The notes beneath the pieces were generated by a model, which was not told the DNA's origin, ran no database searches, and saw only the letters and a list, made by a program, of their open reading frames with translations. Of a stretch of DNA of 64,000 nucleotides, positions 40,067-52,671 are shown one piece after another (position 1 is the first letter of the stretch; every line of letters starts with the position of its first letter). Source of the stretch: Motacilla alba alba (Eukaryota; Chordata; Aves; Passeriformes; Motacillidae); contig NC_052017.1 of assembly GCF_015832195.1 (NCBI RefSeq), positions 71,487,801-71,551,800 on the forward strand, in the 5' to 3' direction. Both the position numbers and the translations under genes were made by a program.

Positions 40067-40707
40067 CCATGACATTTAGAAATGTAATCTTGATTCCACT
40101 TAGCTGTTTCTGGCTGGTGTCTGAAGTATATGCTACAAAATTAAGTCCTGATGACAGCACCAGAAAGGAGAAATCCCTAAAGAACTTGTTCAGTTTGGGT
40201 TTCTTTTTTGGGTGTGGAGCAAAACTAGTTTCAGCAAAAGTGAAACTTATCATGTCTAAATGCTGATAACATTTTTTCCTTAACATTTACATTTTGCCAT
40301 CAGAAAAGCCCAAACTAAATACTTTAAGAACTATTTTGTGACCCTGGGCTTTGCAACATCTGCAGGTTTTGTTTTCGATGCCCCCATCTCACTCTCAGAC
40401 CCATGCCTGTGGGTAAGTCCATTTCCCCTTGTACAGCTCAGACCTTTGCTGCAGCAGCCTCGCAGTAGTCAGTGATGGGTGCACACCGTAACACGCTGGC
40501 AGCAGGTATGAGCTGCACCAAGGCCAGAAAGGCAAAGTTGAGCTGTCCTTGGATCTGGAGCCGGTGCAGTCACCCAAATAAATCATTTTCTCTGGATTTT
40601 AAGGTTAAGGAAAAACACCATTGAAATATTTAGAAATAAAGCACAGCAAATTTTAAACACAGTTTTTGACTTTTTTTTCTTATTTAGCTACTACATGTGT
40701 CTGGCTG

Positions 40708-40786
40708 ATTTCCTCAGGAAAATAAAAGTTATTTATAAATAACTTATAAACTTGTATTTCCTCAGGAAAATAAAATATTTATAATT
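40708..40786 (+). repeat. 48-bp-period diverged duplication containing a 20-bp palindrome
   Basis: The 20-base word ATTTCCTCAGGAAAATAAAA occurs at 40708-40727 and again at 40756-40775, exactly 48 bases apart, followed in both copies by a similar tatttata block. Between them, 40726-40745 is a perfect palindrome (AAGTTATTTATAAATAACTT). The palindrome is in copy 1 and is broken in copy 2. Confidence 0.85.
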
Positions 40787-43700
40787 TTTCCATGCAACAG
40801 ACTCTGGGATTTTTGAAGACCTCTAGAATGACACATCAATGCTTTAACAGCTTCCAAAACAGAGATGGACACGACAAGCACATGCCTGCCTCACAGCCAG
40901 TGTAGGAACTCCTCTAGGGCTGAAATACAAGTTACTGAAATTTAGGACACAAGTTGAAAAATTTGAAATCTTTCTCTTTGTGATGTCTTGAAGAAGATCT
41001 AAGTTTGCCTCATATATATAGGGCCTAGTTTTACACAGACTAAGGACATTTTTAGTACTGTCACAAGCTTGAAAAAAACTGCAACTATCATTGGCTTTGT
41101 CATTAAAACTTTTAATACTGCCATAGTGAGAAAATGGAAGGTGAAATCCAAGATGTCCTCAAGCCAATGGTTTTGCTTTTCTTCTGCAAATTTTATCCCA
41201 AGTCCTTAATGCCTGACTCTTCAGCAACTTTCTGACTATTATTTAGTTGGTGTGAGACAAAAAAAAGTGTCTATTGACACTTTTGACATGTATTGAGTAA
41301 AAAAGGTCTTCAGTACAGGAAAAAACAGGTTTGAACTTTTTTAATGATAATTTTGCCTGTATGTAGGATTTTTAAATTTTTTTATTTCCTTGAAAGTGGA
41401 AAATGGGAAAAAAATGAGAAGAAAATAATAAGGAAGAGAAAGACTGCAAAACCAGGATGTTTCAGGGATAGAAGAGCAAACTCTTGACAATATGCAGATT
41501 AAGAACAGCCTCCTGAAAAACATGATCAAATTTTTTTTCCAATCACTTATTTACATTTGCACAAAGTTACAAGCATGTTTCTTCTGTATGTGGCAACACA
41601 GAGGATGATATACAAGGTGCATAGTCCCAGTGATGTACAAGGATTTCCTCCCTCTCCTTGCCAAATTAGGTGGTTACAGTGGCTGCAGCTGCATTCCTGG
41701 TTTGACTTTGTTTTCTCAGATTGGCTATTACATCCTTCCTCCTCTCTCAGCTGGGAATTAATGATTTTCTCAGTTAAAGCAAATAAAAATGAGGATCTGT
41801 TCTACTGTGGGTATTTAAGCACAGCAGGTGTGTGAATGTGGATAAAGGGCACCAGGACTTCTTTTCTGGGTTTGCAAGAGGTGCTATCTGGAAAAAGCAG
41901 AGGAAAAAAAGAACAGTTTAAATTTCACATCAGGTTTTTGAATATAACTATCCAAGGTCCCTTTTCAAGTTTTCTGTTATCTCCTGTCAGCCCACTTTCT
42001 TATTTTTTCATCTGGCAGTCCTTTACATGCATGTGAATGACAATTCAAATGTTTCAGAAGCTGTTGTTTTCAACTTTTATTAATGTTTCCCAACTCGTTC
42101 TCTTGTTTTCCTACTGACAGGCTGCCAAAATCACCCTCTGGTGACTTCTAAAAGGGTCTGGGTAGCAGAAATTGGACCCAACATTTGCTGCGGATAATTA
42201 CTTGATGAGATCTTTGTCACAGAAAATATTTGACTGCCCACACATCTCTATTTCTCAGCAGCCCACAACACAGGACTATAAGAACTTTTCTTTCATTAAG
42301 TGTTAAGAAGCACATCACTAGATCAAAGATACTTTGATTAATTATCATACTTGATTCTACATAGTTTTTGGTTAATTCTTCTGATTCAGCTTAGACTTTA
42401 TTTAGACCATGTCCAAGAGCATACACCATTGCCTCCTGCTTCTGGGAATAATACACTGTAGTGGTAATCAAATCTGAGTTGTTTCATCCCTGATGTCATT
42501 CAATATAGCATTACCAGTAATAGCCTGCCAAGGGGTATTTCTGCCAAGTTCCAAATCTTGATCTTGAATGAAGCAAAGAAAAAAAAATATTCCAAGAAAC
42601 CAGCCAGAGATTCTGCTCTGATTACAATCTATTTTAGGATAGGATTTCAGGAATTTAATAGCTGCTGTGTGAATACTCATACATATAGACATGATCAATA
42701 AAGTTCATACATTATGTTTTCCCCTTGTGAAGTTCAGTTGAATTTGATTTATGATTTTTCTTTTTCCTAGCAGACTGGGACATAATATTACGTACTTACA
42801 ACAGACAATAAAGGTATAGTATTTAATTTAAACAATGCTTAGATATTGTACAAAAATTGAGACCTCTAAAACAAATCCTAAGTCATGTCAGAAAATGAAA
42901 ATCTTGCTGGAAAAAGACCTGCCATAAGAAGAAAATACAAACAAAAAAGAATAGGAGAAAAAAAAAAGAATATAGATTTTAAAAGTGTGGGGAAGATAAA
43001 ATAATCATGCTTGCAAAGCCCACCATATAGGGACTGGATAAGAAAGGGAACACACTGGTGCCTCGCAGAAGAGCATAGGATTAAGGAAAGAAGAGAGAAT
43101 ATGAATAGATCTGATTGTAATATCGTTTATAAGTAGGATCTTACCAATACTTCTGACATTCTTAGAATGCAGGCATCTCTTCTGGCTGTGGGATTTTAGA
43201 CAGCCAGTTAAAATTGGAAGTAAGGGAAAAGTCAAGCGACCGAAAACTAAGGACAAATGAGAGGAGAAAGAGGGCAAAAAAAGTAAGATAAATCCAGGCA
43301 GTGTAAGACTCTCCAGTGCTTATGGTAACACCATCCTTTTTTCTGTTGATTCTTGATAATATTACAGCTGTGTGCTGCTCCACCTGTTTGGCTGGTCCTC
43401 TGCTCCTCACCTTGCTCACATGCATTAATTGCAAGTTTTCAGGGAGGAAGTTTGGTTGCAGCAACTTGAAAGAATTAATATAATTTGTTTTTATATTTAT
43501 TAATCATAACTCTTTGGGTGAGTGAACTTCAGCTACAGGTTACAAAAATGTTACTGTTATGCAAATTGACATCTATTACATTTTTAAATCATAAAATTTC
43601 TTGTTCAAACACCAAATCTTTACTTACAAGCCTTTCTGTCCCAATCTGGTACACCTGAAGTCTTTGATTAGTCTGCACATACGAACATCTGCTGGGGTGT

Positions 43701-46700
43701 TCTTTTGAACCTGGTTTGCACCTGTTGACCTTTGAATGAGTTGAGGCTCGGCACTGGGGTGCAGATTTCAAGTATGTGCTGTGTGATTATTTTCAACAGC
43801 AGAGATAGAGCTCTTGATGTGAAGAAATTGTAAGCCATTAAATAGCATCATGTACTCCAGAGGGCATTCATTTCCTGACAAACATCTTGCATGAGATATC
43901 CCTCCATCTAGGGATAGTTATTCCATTGATGAGAAATGCAGCAGCGGAACCTAAACTCTAGTGTCACACATTCTTACAGGTTAATGCTAAATTGTCAGCA
44001 CTCTTGTCTTCAAACCTTAACTGATTAATCCTCACAGCAGATCTGTTTGTAAAGTACTTATTAACTTTGTTGTATAGCCTGGGCAAGCAGGAAGGCTTAA
44101 ACCAGTCATTTAGGACTCAGACACTGTTGCTCTCCCCAGACAGAAGGATTTCTGACCAAACACCAAACCAATAGGTTAATTTTAAAATAAGCCTTATAGA
44201 AGGAAAAACAATACTTGGTGGTAGGGTAAACACAGCCAAAATTAATAAATAGCCACTTAATTGGAAGGTAGTAAAAAATATCTTTCAAGGTTAAACAAAA
44301 TAAACACTTTATTTTTAGTTTATTGAGAAAAAAAGTCTTACATGTTCATAAAATTATTGTAACACTGGGTTTAAAAATTAACCCCTGTACAAGTTTAGAA
44401 ACTGTGTGGTTCTTTGAAAAAAAGGTAGCCAAAGGATTTAACAGGCCTTATTGTCTTTAATAAGTGGTTATGCTTGAAAGAGATTTTGTCCTAAATTTTA
44501 GTATTGCATTTTAGGTCAAATTATCTTTAATTACACTGAAAACTAGTATTGTTTGATAAAATCTTGTTCTACACTGAATTCAAGGGGGAATTTATTGTTC
44601 ATAAGACTAGAACAGAAAAATAAGAGAGTGCAAAATTATTCAAATAATGTGCCTATAAATTATGGAAAATAAGGCAAATCAAGTAGAAAATAACAGGAAC
44701 ATTCACAAGATGATGCTCACACTACCCCAGTCTTGGATTTTGGAGCAACTCTGTCAATAAAACAGGATATTTGATTTTTCCACGCTCTTGAAGTGTTTTC
44801 TGGATGTGTATGTGGGTCTGAATGTTCAATCTACAAACAATTGACACTGCACCCTTTGCATATCAGGAAGGCTGAGGCCTTCATCTTTTTACTGGGAGGG
44901 TCTACTAGGTACATGAAAAAAATGGGCCATGTACCATACTGTGTGTGCACAATAAAATTCTGACTGTCTTTTGGAAAACACTTTGCCAGACCTTCAACAA
45001 CAGCTTGGCATCAACCTTCATTATATTCAGCCCTTTATTTTGTAAAATGCACAGTGAAAATTGGCTACATCTGGACTCAAGGTTGCCAAAACATGTCACA
45101 TACAACTTACAGTAATTAAAAAAAAAAAAACAAAAAAACCCCAAACCTCCTCAAAATGTACAGCCTTCATTTATGACATTTAGGATGAGTCAAAATGAGT
45201 TAGAAATTTATGTGTGAAATGTGTAAAGAGAAGAAAAAATCACTGGTCCTTGAACACCATTTTTCAATCAGACCAATTCCTGTTTTTTGTATTAGGCCAA
45301 AATGATACAACTGGGGAGCACAGCACAGCAGATGAATATATCCAAGTACATTTCTTTTCATGATATCTGTGTTATCCCAGACTGTAAAATGTTCTTAATT
45401 TCTAGGACCTTAATTTACAGCCCTCCCAAATAACTTTTCAATCTGTAGATCTTTAATTTCAAAGAAGGCCTGAGCATTAATAACATAACATAATTCCAAC
45501 TGGCAATAAAACAGAAAACAGAATGTAAACCAAATCAATAACTGTTAATTTTTCCAACTGGGAAAAGTGGTGAATTCTTTAGAGGCATTCTTTTTACTTT
45601 TGCTTCTCATTTCTTTTGAGAAGTGCGGCCAGAAGGCCAAGGCTGGGCTTCAAACTGAGAGCTTTTTAGACTGTTAAACCACTGGTTTTGTCAACAATTA
45701 CAACATCCACAAATACCTGAAATAATAGTGAGGGTAGTACAATGGCTGTTTTAAGGTAAGCCAAGAAACTGAAGTATAAATGGGAGAGGATTATCAGGAT
45801 CTGGTACTACCAGAAACATGAGGGAAGTCGGTGAGTGGGAAAAGGTTGTCAAAGACTGTGAATTTGAAGAAAACTATATTACGGCAGAATTATAAATGCA
45901 GCAATTTTTTAAAAATGTGAATAGCAAAACAACCACCTGTTAAATCATATTGATTTAAATCAGAAAAGCTATTGAATTTTCCATAAGCAGTTGGATGTTT
46001 TGCTGTCATGTGTTTTCTAAAAGGGAAAGTAAAATGAAACTGTAAGAGACAGAAACTGTGAGAGAAACAGTGGGGAAAGAAAGATATGGAGCTCAAATTA
46101 TCTCCTGGGTAGATATGCCTTTGCAGGATAATTGCTCTTTGGATCAGCTTGCTGCCTCTGGAACTTTGTTTGGAAGATGATTTTCTTTGTCCCTTCTCCC
46201 TGTACTTTTCCACCCTATTATTTAAAACCTAATTATCTTATGACACACTAGTTGTCAAACCGGGCAACTTAATTTTCCAATCTGCAATCATTATTACTGT
46301 CACTTGCCATTTTTGATTCAAGAAGACTTCCAGGGAACAGTTTTGCTTTTATGAGACCTCCTCCAGTCCACCAAAGTCTGGAGCTAAGATACATCATGAG
46401 ATCCCACATTTTTGCCTGAGGTGCATTTTGCACCCCTTTTTTATCTGCTTGCAGGTTTTGACAAAACAAGTAACCTGATGGTGGTGGAAATGATGAAAAT
46501 GAAACAGATCTAAAATAATGTGTGAAGATCTTGCTTGGGTAAAGCAGATGCCTGCCCTGATGGTAAACAGTAACTGCCTTGAACCAAGCAAGTACAATGG
46601 ATCCTGCAGCTCTCTGATTTCCAAGATTTGTGGAACTGCGCAATACCACTGCCCATGAAACATGAAAGTGAGATGATAATATCCTTGAGTAGTTGAGTAG

Positions 46701-47071
46701 TTAAAGATAGTTTGCTTGTAGGTTGTGTTTCCCCTAAATGTCGTCTCCTCTCTTTTTCTTCTTATCTTCACTTCTCTTTAGTGGAGCAAAAAGCAACTTT
46801 ATGAGGGCGGGTGGCCCCTGTATCCATCCTTTTTGCCTTTTAAATAGAAATGCCATTGCCCACATCCTGCACACTTGAAAGATAAGATGAGTGAGGTAAG
46901 ACCTAAAAGCACTGATACATTTTTAGCTTATTTCTGCCTTTGTGTTAGTATTTTTTTGCTGTTATGGAGTGATAAAAAGAAACCACAATAAAACAGCAGT
47001 GTGTGGTATAATTCTAACGGCTATCTATATTATGTGTGGACCTAGAAACAAAGATCAGACCAGCACACATA
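40787..47071. other. Non-genic AT-rich stretch
   Basis: No gene is recognised. It includes A-rich runs near 42576-42587, 42958-42968 and 45118-45137. Open frames on the minus strand at 45890-46213, 46269-46649 and 46394-46771 are 107-126 codons long. The last two overlap in different frames, so at least one must be chance. The first has a basic stretch (EKYREKGQRKSSSKQSSRG) but nothing identifiable. Confidence 0.55.
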
Positions 47072-47124
47072 TTTGTCTATCTATGCATAAATGTGGCTTT
47101 TTGTCTATCTATGCATAAATGTGG
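47072..47124 (+). repeat. 28-bp tandem duplication
   Basis: The 25-base core tttgtctatctatgcataaa-tgtgg occurs at 47072-47096 and 47100-47124, period 28, with no mismatch in the core. The second copy diverges just after it. It is a small slippage duplication with no coding meaning. Confidence 0.9.
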
Positions 47125-49142
47125 ATTATGAAGATAGATTCATACTGAATTTCCAGGCAGCACTCTAGATGCAGTAAAGATGGATCTTTCGTATATGTGT
47201 CTGCCAATATGTTATGCTTGTTTGTTTTTAAGAAGCTCCACAGTAAATCCTTTTCTGGTTCAGAGAAAATAACTTGGATCCAAGAAAAAAAGGAGCCAGC
47301 CTACCTGGGATTACTGGAATTCTAACACTGAGAAATCAAGACACACCAGCTTGGTAAGGACTATGTTCTAATGATACATTCCTGTGCTTTTGGGTGAAGG
47401 GTGAAAGAGCATTTCTTTTGTGAGCCTTATCCAGCACCAATAACTCACATTTGTGTTTGCAGAGTGTATTGTTAAACAGAGAATATAAGGACTAAAAGGC
47501 AGCATGAAGGATAAATAATCCAAAGAGGAAACCATGCCCTCACTGAGGTAAACTAATTTTAAGGAGGGTTTTACCAGATGACACATGCTTAAGTTTTCAT
47601 TTGGATATTATGCTAAATTTTGTTATATAATATTGTATTATCTTGCACAGTTATTTTGCATTCTATGGAGTTCTTATTTACCTTTGGTTTAAACACATGT
47701 AGCTCTGTAGATTTCATTGGTGACATTTTACACTCTGTAAATTAAGTTAGCATTCAGCATTTGCTTTCTTTGACCTGCTCAGTTATCACATTTCCTCCTT
47801 TTTGAATCTCTGACTGATGTATTTACAGCAACAGTACCCACAGTACCACACATGTATTGTTGTTGGGTTAATCTGGGGGAGAGAGGAAATGGACAGCATT
47901 GCAAAGTGCAGTAGGAAAAGCACTTAAAAAACCCCAAAAAAACTAATAACTTTTGGGGGAATACTAGAGGATAATGGAGCAAAAGTTTTTACTTTAAAAA
48001 TGCAATTTTAGGGAAGAAATGAAAAAACAGATAGCCCAAGGTTTGCTGTGTACATGCTCTGCCTGACTCTAAACCAGATCTACCAAATGCAAGATGAACT
48101 TCCTAACAGACCTGCTTATAAACTCAGCTGGAAATATGAAATCTGAACTGCTCTAATGAGAATCAGTAAGAAATTCAGCAGCTGAAACTTTTCCTTTTCC
48201 AGTTGAATGTGGCAGTTTGTCACAAATAAAATGTTTCTCAGGAGCAGCACAATTATAGCCAATTTTTCAAACAGACATATTGTCTTGAAAGTAATTTCCA
48301 GTGATCAGAAACTCAGGTTCATGTTGGCTGCAGTGAGAGCACCCAGTTTCCCAGGAGGTATCCATAACTTGCCTGAAGAGAACAGGTGGGTTAATCTGCC
48401 TGGGAATCCAAGTTCTTTCCTTATTTATAGCCAGCCAGGTGAGCAGGCTGATTTTGGTGTTGCTTGGGGAACTTGTTAGACTGTGTAGAGAAATCTTACA
48501 TGTAAAGTCAGTGTTTGGGTTTTCCTCTTAACTCTAGAGAAATGTAAATAAGAAAAAAAAAATGAGTAAGATTTAAAAAAATACATGAAATAAATATGTA
48601 AATTTTTTTGTAATTTTTTTGGTTTGTGTTTCATTTACTCTAGGACTTAGCGATGGCAGTAGGCAACCAGAATATTACTAGCAAGGTGGAAGTTCACATG
48701 AAAGCCCATAATTTCTTCATTTCTTTCTTTCCTCCTAAATTTTTATCATTGTGCTTTATGCTTCAGTATTTTCCAGTTAGGCCTGGTGAGAATGAAACAG
48801 CAGTGGATGCAGTCTGGTATTTGGATGTCTGCTGTGTTAAGAGTGCTTCTAGTAATTTGATGGTGGGTTTTTTTTAGCAATTAGTTCTTTATCAAGATAG
48901 CAAAATCTATCTTTGTGTGATTCAGTCCTCAGCTAAATCCTGGTGACCCACCACTTATTTTGCAAACAATTGAGGTACATTTCACTCCTTTCTTATTTTT
49001 GTCACTCAAAAATGGTGTCACTGGATTTAAATAGATACCTTGAACTTTCAGTGGGATGCCAGATACCATCCTCTGAAGTGAAAGAAATTTCTGATACAAT
49101 TTTGACTATAGGAGGCTTCTTTGGGTACTTGCACAGTTTTGA
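47125..49142. other. Non-genic stretch
   Basis: No gene is recognised. Short A- and T-rich runs occur near 48549-48560 and 48864-48876. Open frames of 60-90 codons have no recognisable content. Confidence 0.55.
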
Positions 49143-49222
49143 GAGCTCTGTTATGGGAAGGTTTTAGCTTGAAAATAACCTGTGAGCTTTGTTATATGAA
49201 GGTTTTAGCTGGGAAGTACCCT
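49143..49222 (+). repeat. Diverged 41-bp tandem duplication
   Basis: Copy 1 begins gagctctgttatgggaaggt at 49143 and copy 2 begins gagctttgttatatgaaggt at 49184, period 41. Both continue with tttagct. The copies differ at several positions, so this event is older than the perfect 49-bp duplication at 39969. The plus frame across it is not supported as coding. Confidence 0.8.
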
Positions 49223-51851
49223 AGAGGCAGGATATTTTTCTGGGTTGGTATAAGTAGTCAAAGTCACGGAGGTAATTCTATTATGCTCTGCCTTTTTGGT
49301 GAAGAAAGCTGGATTTTTCCCAGGTCTGATCTTAGTGATTCTCTTCTGACTTCCTATCTGCCTGAGCACAGTGCTTTTTTTTCCCTGGGTTCTACTTCCC
49401 ACAGTTTCCACGACTTGTGCACATCAGCACTTCTTCTGTGTCTCACTTGATGACAAAGGACAAATTTTTCCAAACAGGAAAACTCCATGTTTTTCTCATT
49501 TAATTTTTGCTAAGTAGAAGTTTACTGAAATTGATTTTATTCAAATGAAGACATAATAATAATAAAAAAATAAAAGAGCAAAATACATTGAGGCTTCACA
49601 TTATTGCATGATATTTTTCAATGTCACAGTCAACCCTTCAGTTTGGGATCAATGTATTGATTTATATCTACTGAAGGTCTGGCCTGAATAAAATTAACAT
49701 GTATATATGCCTGTCAAGAAGCTGTGATCTTTTAAGAAAATCTCTGCCTGTTATCAGGGCTGTAACTGTAGCAGATTCCTAATGTTGCACTTAGAAACCT
49801 TGTATTTAAAATGTACTTTAGCACTTAGGCGCCTTCTGTGCAATAAACCAGCTAATCAGGGGGAAAAAATCTGTTTAACATATTGGTGATATAATCCTTG
49901 TGTAGCTAACTTCTGTTAGGCAGAGGCTGCTAAGCACACAACAGGCAAGAGTGAAGGGAAAGAGAAAAGTTGGGAAATGTTGCCAAAATGACACTAAATG
50001 TTAATGATCCGATCACAAAAATTGTCCTTCAAACTGGAGTGTGTAGTAAATAGCAATGAATAAATGTACTTGTCAGGAAGATTTGATTTGTCTAGCAAAT
50101 CCTTACTGACATATACACTCATTTACTACTATATAGCCTTTTGAAAATGCCATTCCAGCAGAGCATAAAAAAGGTTATTTAGATTAAGTATAGCAACAAG
50201 ATGAGCAGCATACTGAGTTCATTGGACTACAGGCACACTCATTTAATACCCAGTGCTCCATTACTCTGAAAGAAGCTGTCTCTGAAAAAAAAACAATAGG
50301 AAAGAAACAGCAAATAAAAAACAAGCATAATGATTTAAAACCAAAAGTATGAGCTTCAGTGTAATGCTGTGTACCACCAGTATCTACATTCAGCCCCTGT
50401 ATAATAGTGCTGGAAAAGGCATAACCATATCAGATGGTGCAAAAAATCATCACCACCCTGTACCTCCTCTGCTTCTTGACAGCAAAATTGTGACAACCAA
50501 AATTTCATCTTCATGAGCACCATTTGAAAATACAATGAAAGGAAAAGAAAGAGTCAAATCCAACTTTACATGGCACCCTTAGGCCTACCTTTCTCATTCA
50601 GGGGAATTACATGAGACAGCTGCATTCTGCACTCAGCTGCACTGGCTTTATTGAAAGGATTATTAGGTGGCAAAAAAGAAGCCTCGCTCTTTGATTGATC
50701 AAAGCAATGCTAACATCTCATGATATACCATTGGCTTCAGGTTTAATGCTCACCTACCAGCTTGTATTTTTTCCACTCCTTCTTTTAACTTTATTGCCAT
50801 GTCAAGTCAACTTAGGTCTTCTTATATACAGTTTCTGCTGTTATAGGTCAATAGCTTCACATCCTCTTCCTTCAAACCAGGCTTTTGTCAGGAGCTGTTC
50901 AAGCATGACAGGCAGCTCAATCATTATTATGATTGCTTCCTTGCATGCAGACAGTGCAAATCTGCCACAGGAAGAAACAAGGAACATCAAACTAAATCTG
51001 AAACAGAGTCCAAGAAATACAAGTGTATGTAGACACATACACATTCACATACGTGTGTGCACACACAGCCACAGCTATAATAAAACAGTATCAGCACTTT
51101 CACATTTTTGACCAGTACAGTTGCACAATGTGGTGAAAAATATGTGCAATTCTAGGCTGGCAGTATGTGAAGGACTATGCCAGGGGTTTTCACTATTACA
51201 CTTTATACCAAGTAGTATATACTGTAAGGATGCTATATTGTGTTCTTTTCCTGGAAGTCTGATTATTTCAGACTTCATTTCAGTATTCACTTCAGTATTC
51301 ATTTCTCCAGTGTATGTAGAACAAACAGAAAGCAAAACGGGTATTGCACTGAACCATATTAGCTGATAAATAATACGAGACCCTTTTACTCAGGCCCCAA
51401 AACAAGATTTCCCATCCACAAGACTGCAGGAGGAAAATTTGAAGCTGCTTCGCTTATGTGGCCTTGAATATGTTTTCTGTCCTACTCTGCTCAGCAGAAT
51501 TCAAAGGTTCATATTAAGGGCCAGCCTTTCTGCCTAGGCAAATCAGTTTATACTCAAAGACTTCCCAGAAGAACACACAAGAAATTGTAACTGCATTATC
51601 TGTCTGTCTAGAAGAGAAGTGTAATTGTTTGAGAGGAATGTATTTTTCAGTTGGCTCATCACTATCTCTCGCCTGAACAGTGGAAAACAGAGAACAATTT
51701 CCTACTTCTGCCTTCACAAAAAGCAATTACTAAAATTATGACAGGGGGTTAAGAAGCATTCCTTAGAAGTTTGCATGAGCTCATAACATCACTCTCCTTT
51801 TTCTTCTTTCTCTTTCCCCTGGGGTTTTTCCATTTTTTAAATCCAGACTTG
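49223..51851. other. Non-genic stretch
   Basis: No gene is recognised. About 49810-50140 is complex and repeat-free and could hold conserved non-coding DNA. A run of alternating CA/TG-type words lies near 51029-51072. The 138-codon plus frame at 50695-51111 ends in histidine/isoleucine-rich sequence derived from that CA-type DNA, so it is very likely chance. A 13-base word (ttcagtattcact/ttcagtattcatt) is repeated at 51279-51304. Confidence 0.5.
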
Positions 51852-51984
51852 CCTCTTTCTCTCTCTTCTCTTCTCTTCTCTTCTCTTCTCTTCTCTTCTC
51901 TTCTCTTCTCTTCTCTTCTCTTCTCTTCTCTTCTCTTCTCTTCTCTTCTCTTCTCTTCTCTTCTCTTCTCCTCTTTTTCTTTTT
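51852..51984. repeat. (TTCTC)21 microsatellite within a 133-base pure pyrimidine run
   Basis: Bases 51866-51970 are 21 uninterrupted perfect TTCTC units (105 bases). They sit in a 133-base stretch with no purine on the plus strand (51852-51984). Reversed, the unit is a rotation of itself, so the array is mirror-symmetric, which is the requirement for intramolecular triplex (H-DNA). The perfection of the array means it is young or actively slipping, and length variation among individuals is likely. The open frames running through it on both strands (SLLFS repeats, REEKR repeats) are products of the repeat. Confidence 0.97.
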
Positions 51985-52671
51985 ATTTTTTTTTGGTAGA
52001 AGAAACAATGCTGTCATACTTGTGGCAGAGCAGAATAATCAGATCAGTTGAGAAAGCAGGAGATGTAGAGAGGAGAAGAGGAACAGAAAGACATGCTCTT
52101 TCTTCCTCCAGATTCCTTTCCCTACATCCTGCTCTGCTGTCATTCTAAAAATGAGGACCAAGTATATTGGCTTATACTCCTGTGGAGCCTTGAATTGGTA
52201 CCATGTTGTGGCAGTAGAACAACATGCACATAATCTCCAACCTATTTTAAAAAGCTTAGTGTGTCTATACTTTATCTGCTCACTGTATCCTGTACAATTT
52301 ATTGAAAAATAGAGGGACTATTTTTTTTTTTAGGTCTTCTCTCTCTCTCTCTCTTTTTTTTTTTTTTTTCCTTACTGAATTTGGGACCAGTTATATAAGA
52401 AAATGATGAAAACTCAAAATCTGTTAAATATTTGTTTGGTTTTTTTTGAAGGCTTAACAAAACTTTGTCATCGAAACATTCTTTTTGTTCAAAACCTCAT
52501 TTCTGTGAAAAAAGGAAAAAACAGTTTCACACAAAAATACTTTGACTGGTTGTTACATTCATAAACAAAGACTCATGGAAACCTCTTTTATCTTGTACAT
52601 TAAAAGCTAACCTAGGTATGCTCAGATAGAGCATTTCCTGGGTATCTGGGTATGTATACAGGGGCATATAC
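51985..52671. other. Non-genic stretch with (CT)n and poly-T
   Basis: No gene is recognised. A (CT)n run passing directly into a T-run lies at about 52336-52370, preceded by a separate T-run at 52321-52331. These are ordinary low-complexity tracts. Confidence 0.7.

Noticed and set aside
45890..46213. 107-codon minus frame beginning with a basic Lys/Arg/Ser-rich stretch
   Set aside because: The first 45 residues look protein-like, but no donor site follows them, the rest is Phe/His-rich translation of non-coding-looking DNA, and no family is recognised.
46269..46771. Two overlapping minus frames of 126 and 125 codons
   Set aside because: They overlap in different frames, so both cannot be genes, and neither shows an identifiable motif or splice context.
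50695..51111. 138-codon plus frame
   Set aside because: Its C-terminal part is translated CA/TG-type low-complexity DNA and the remainder has no motif.
51771..52148. 125-codon plus frame and 78-codon minus frame across the TTCTC array
   Set aside because: Both consist mainly of translated microsatellite (SLLFS and REEKR repeats). A pentanucleotide array stays open in any frame whose unit lacks a stop.
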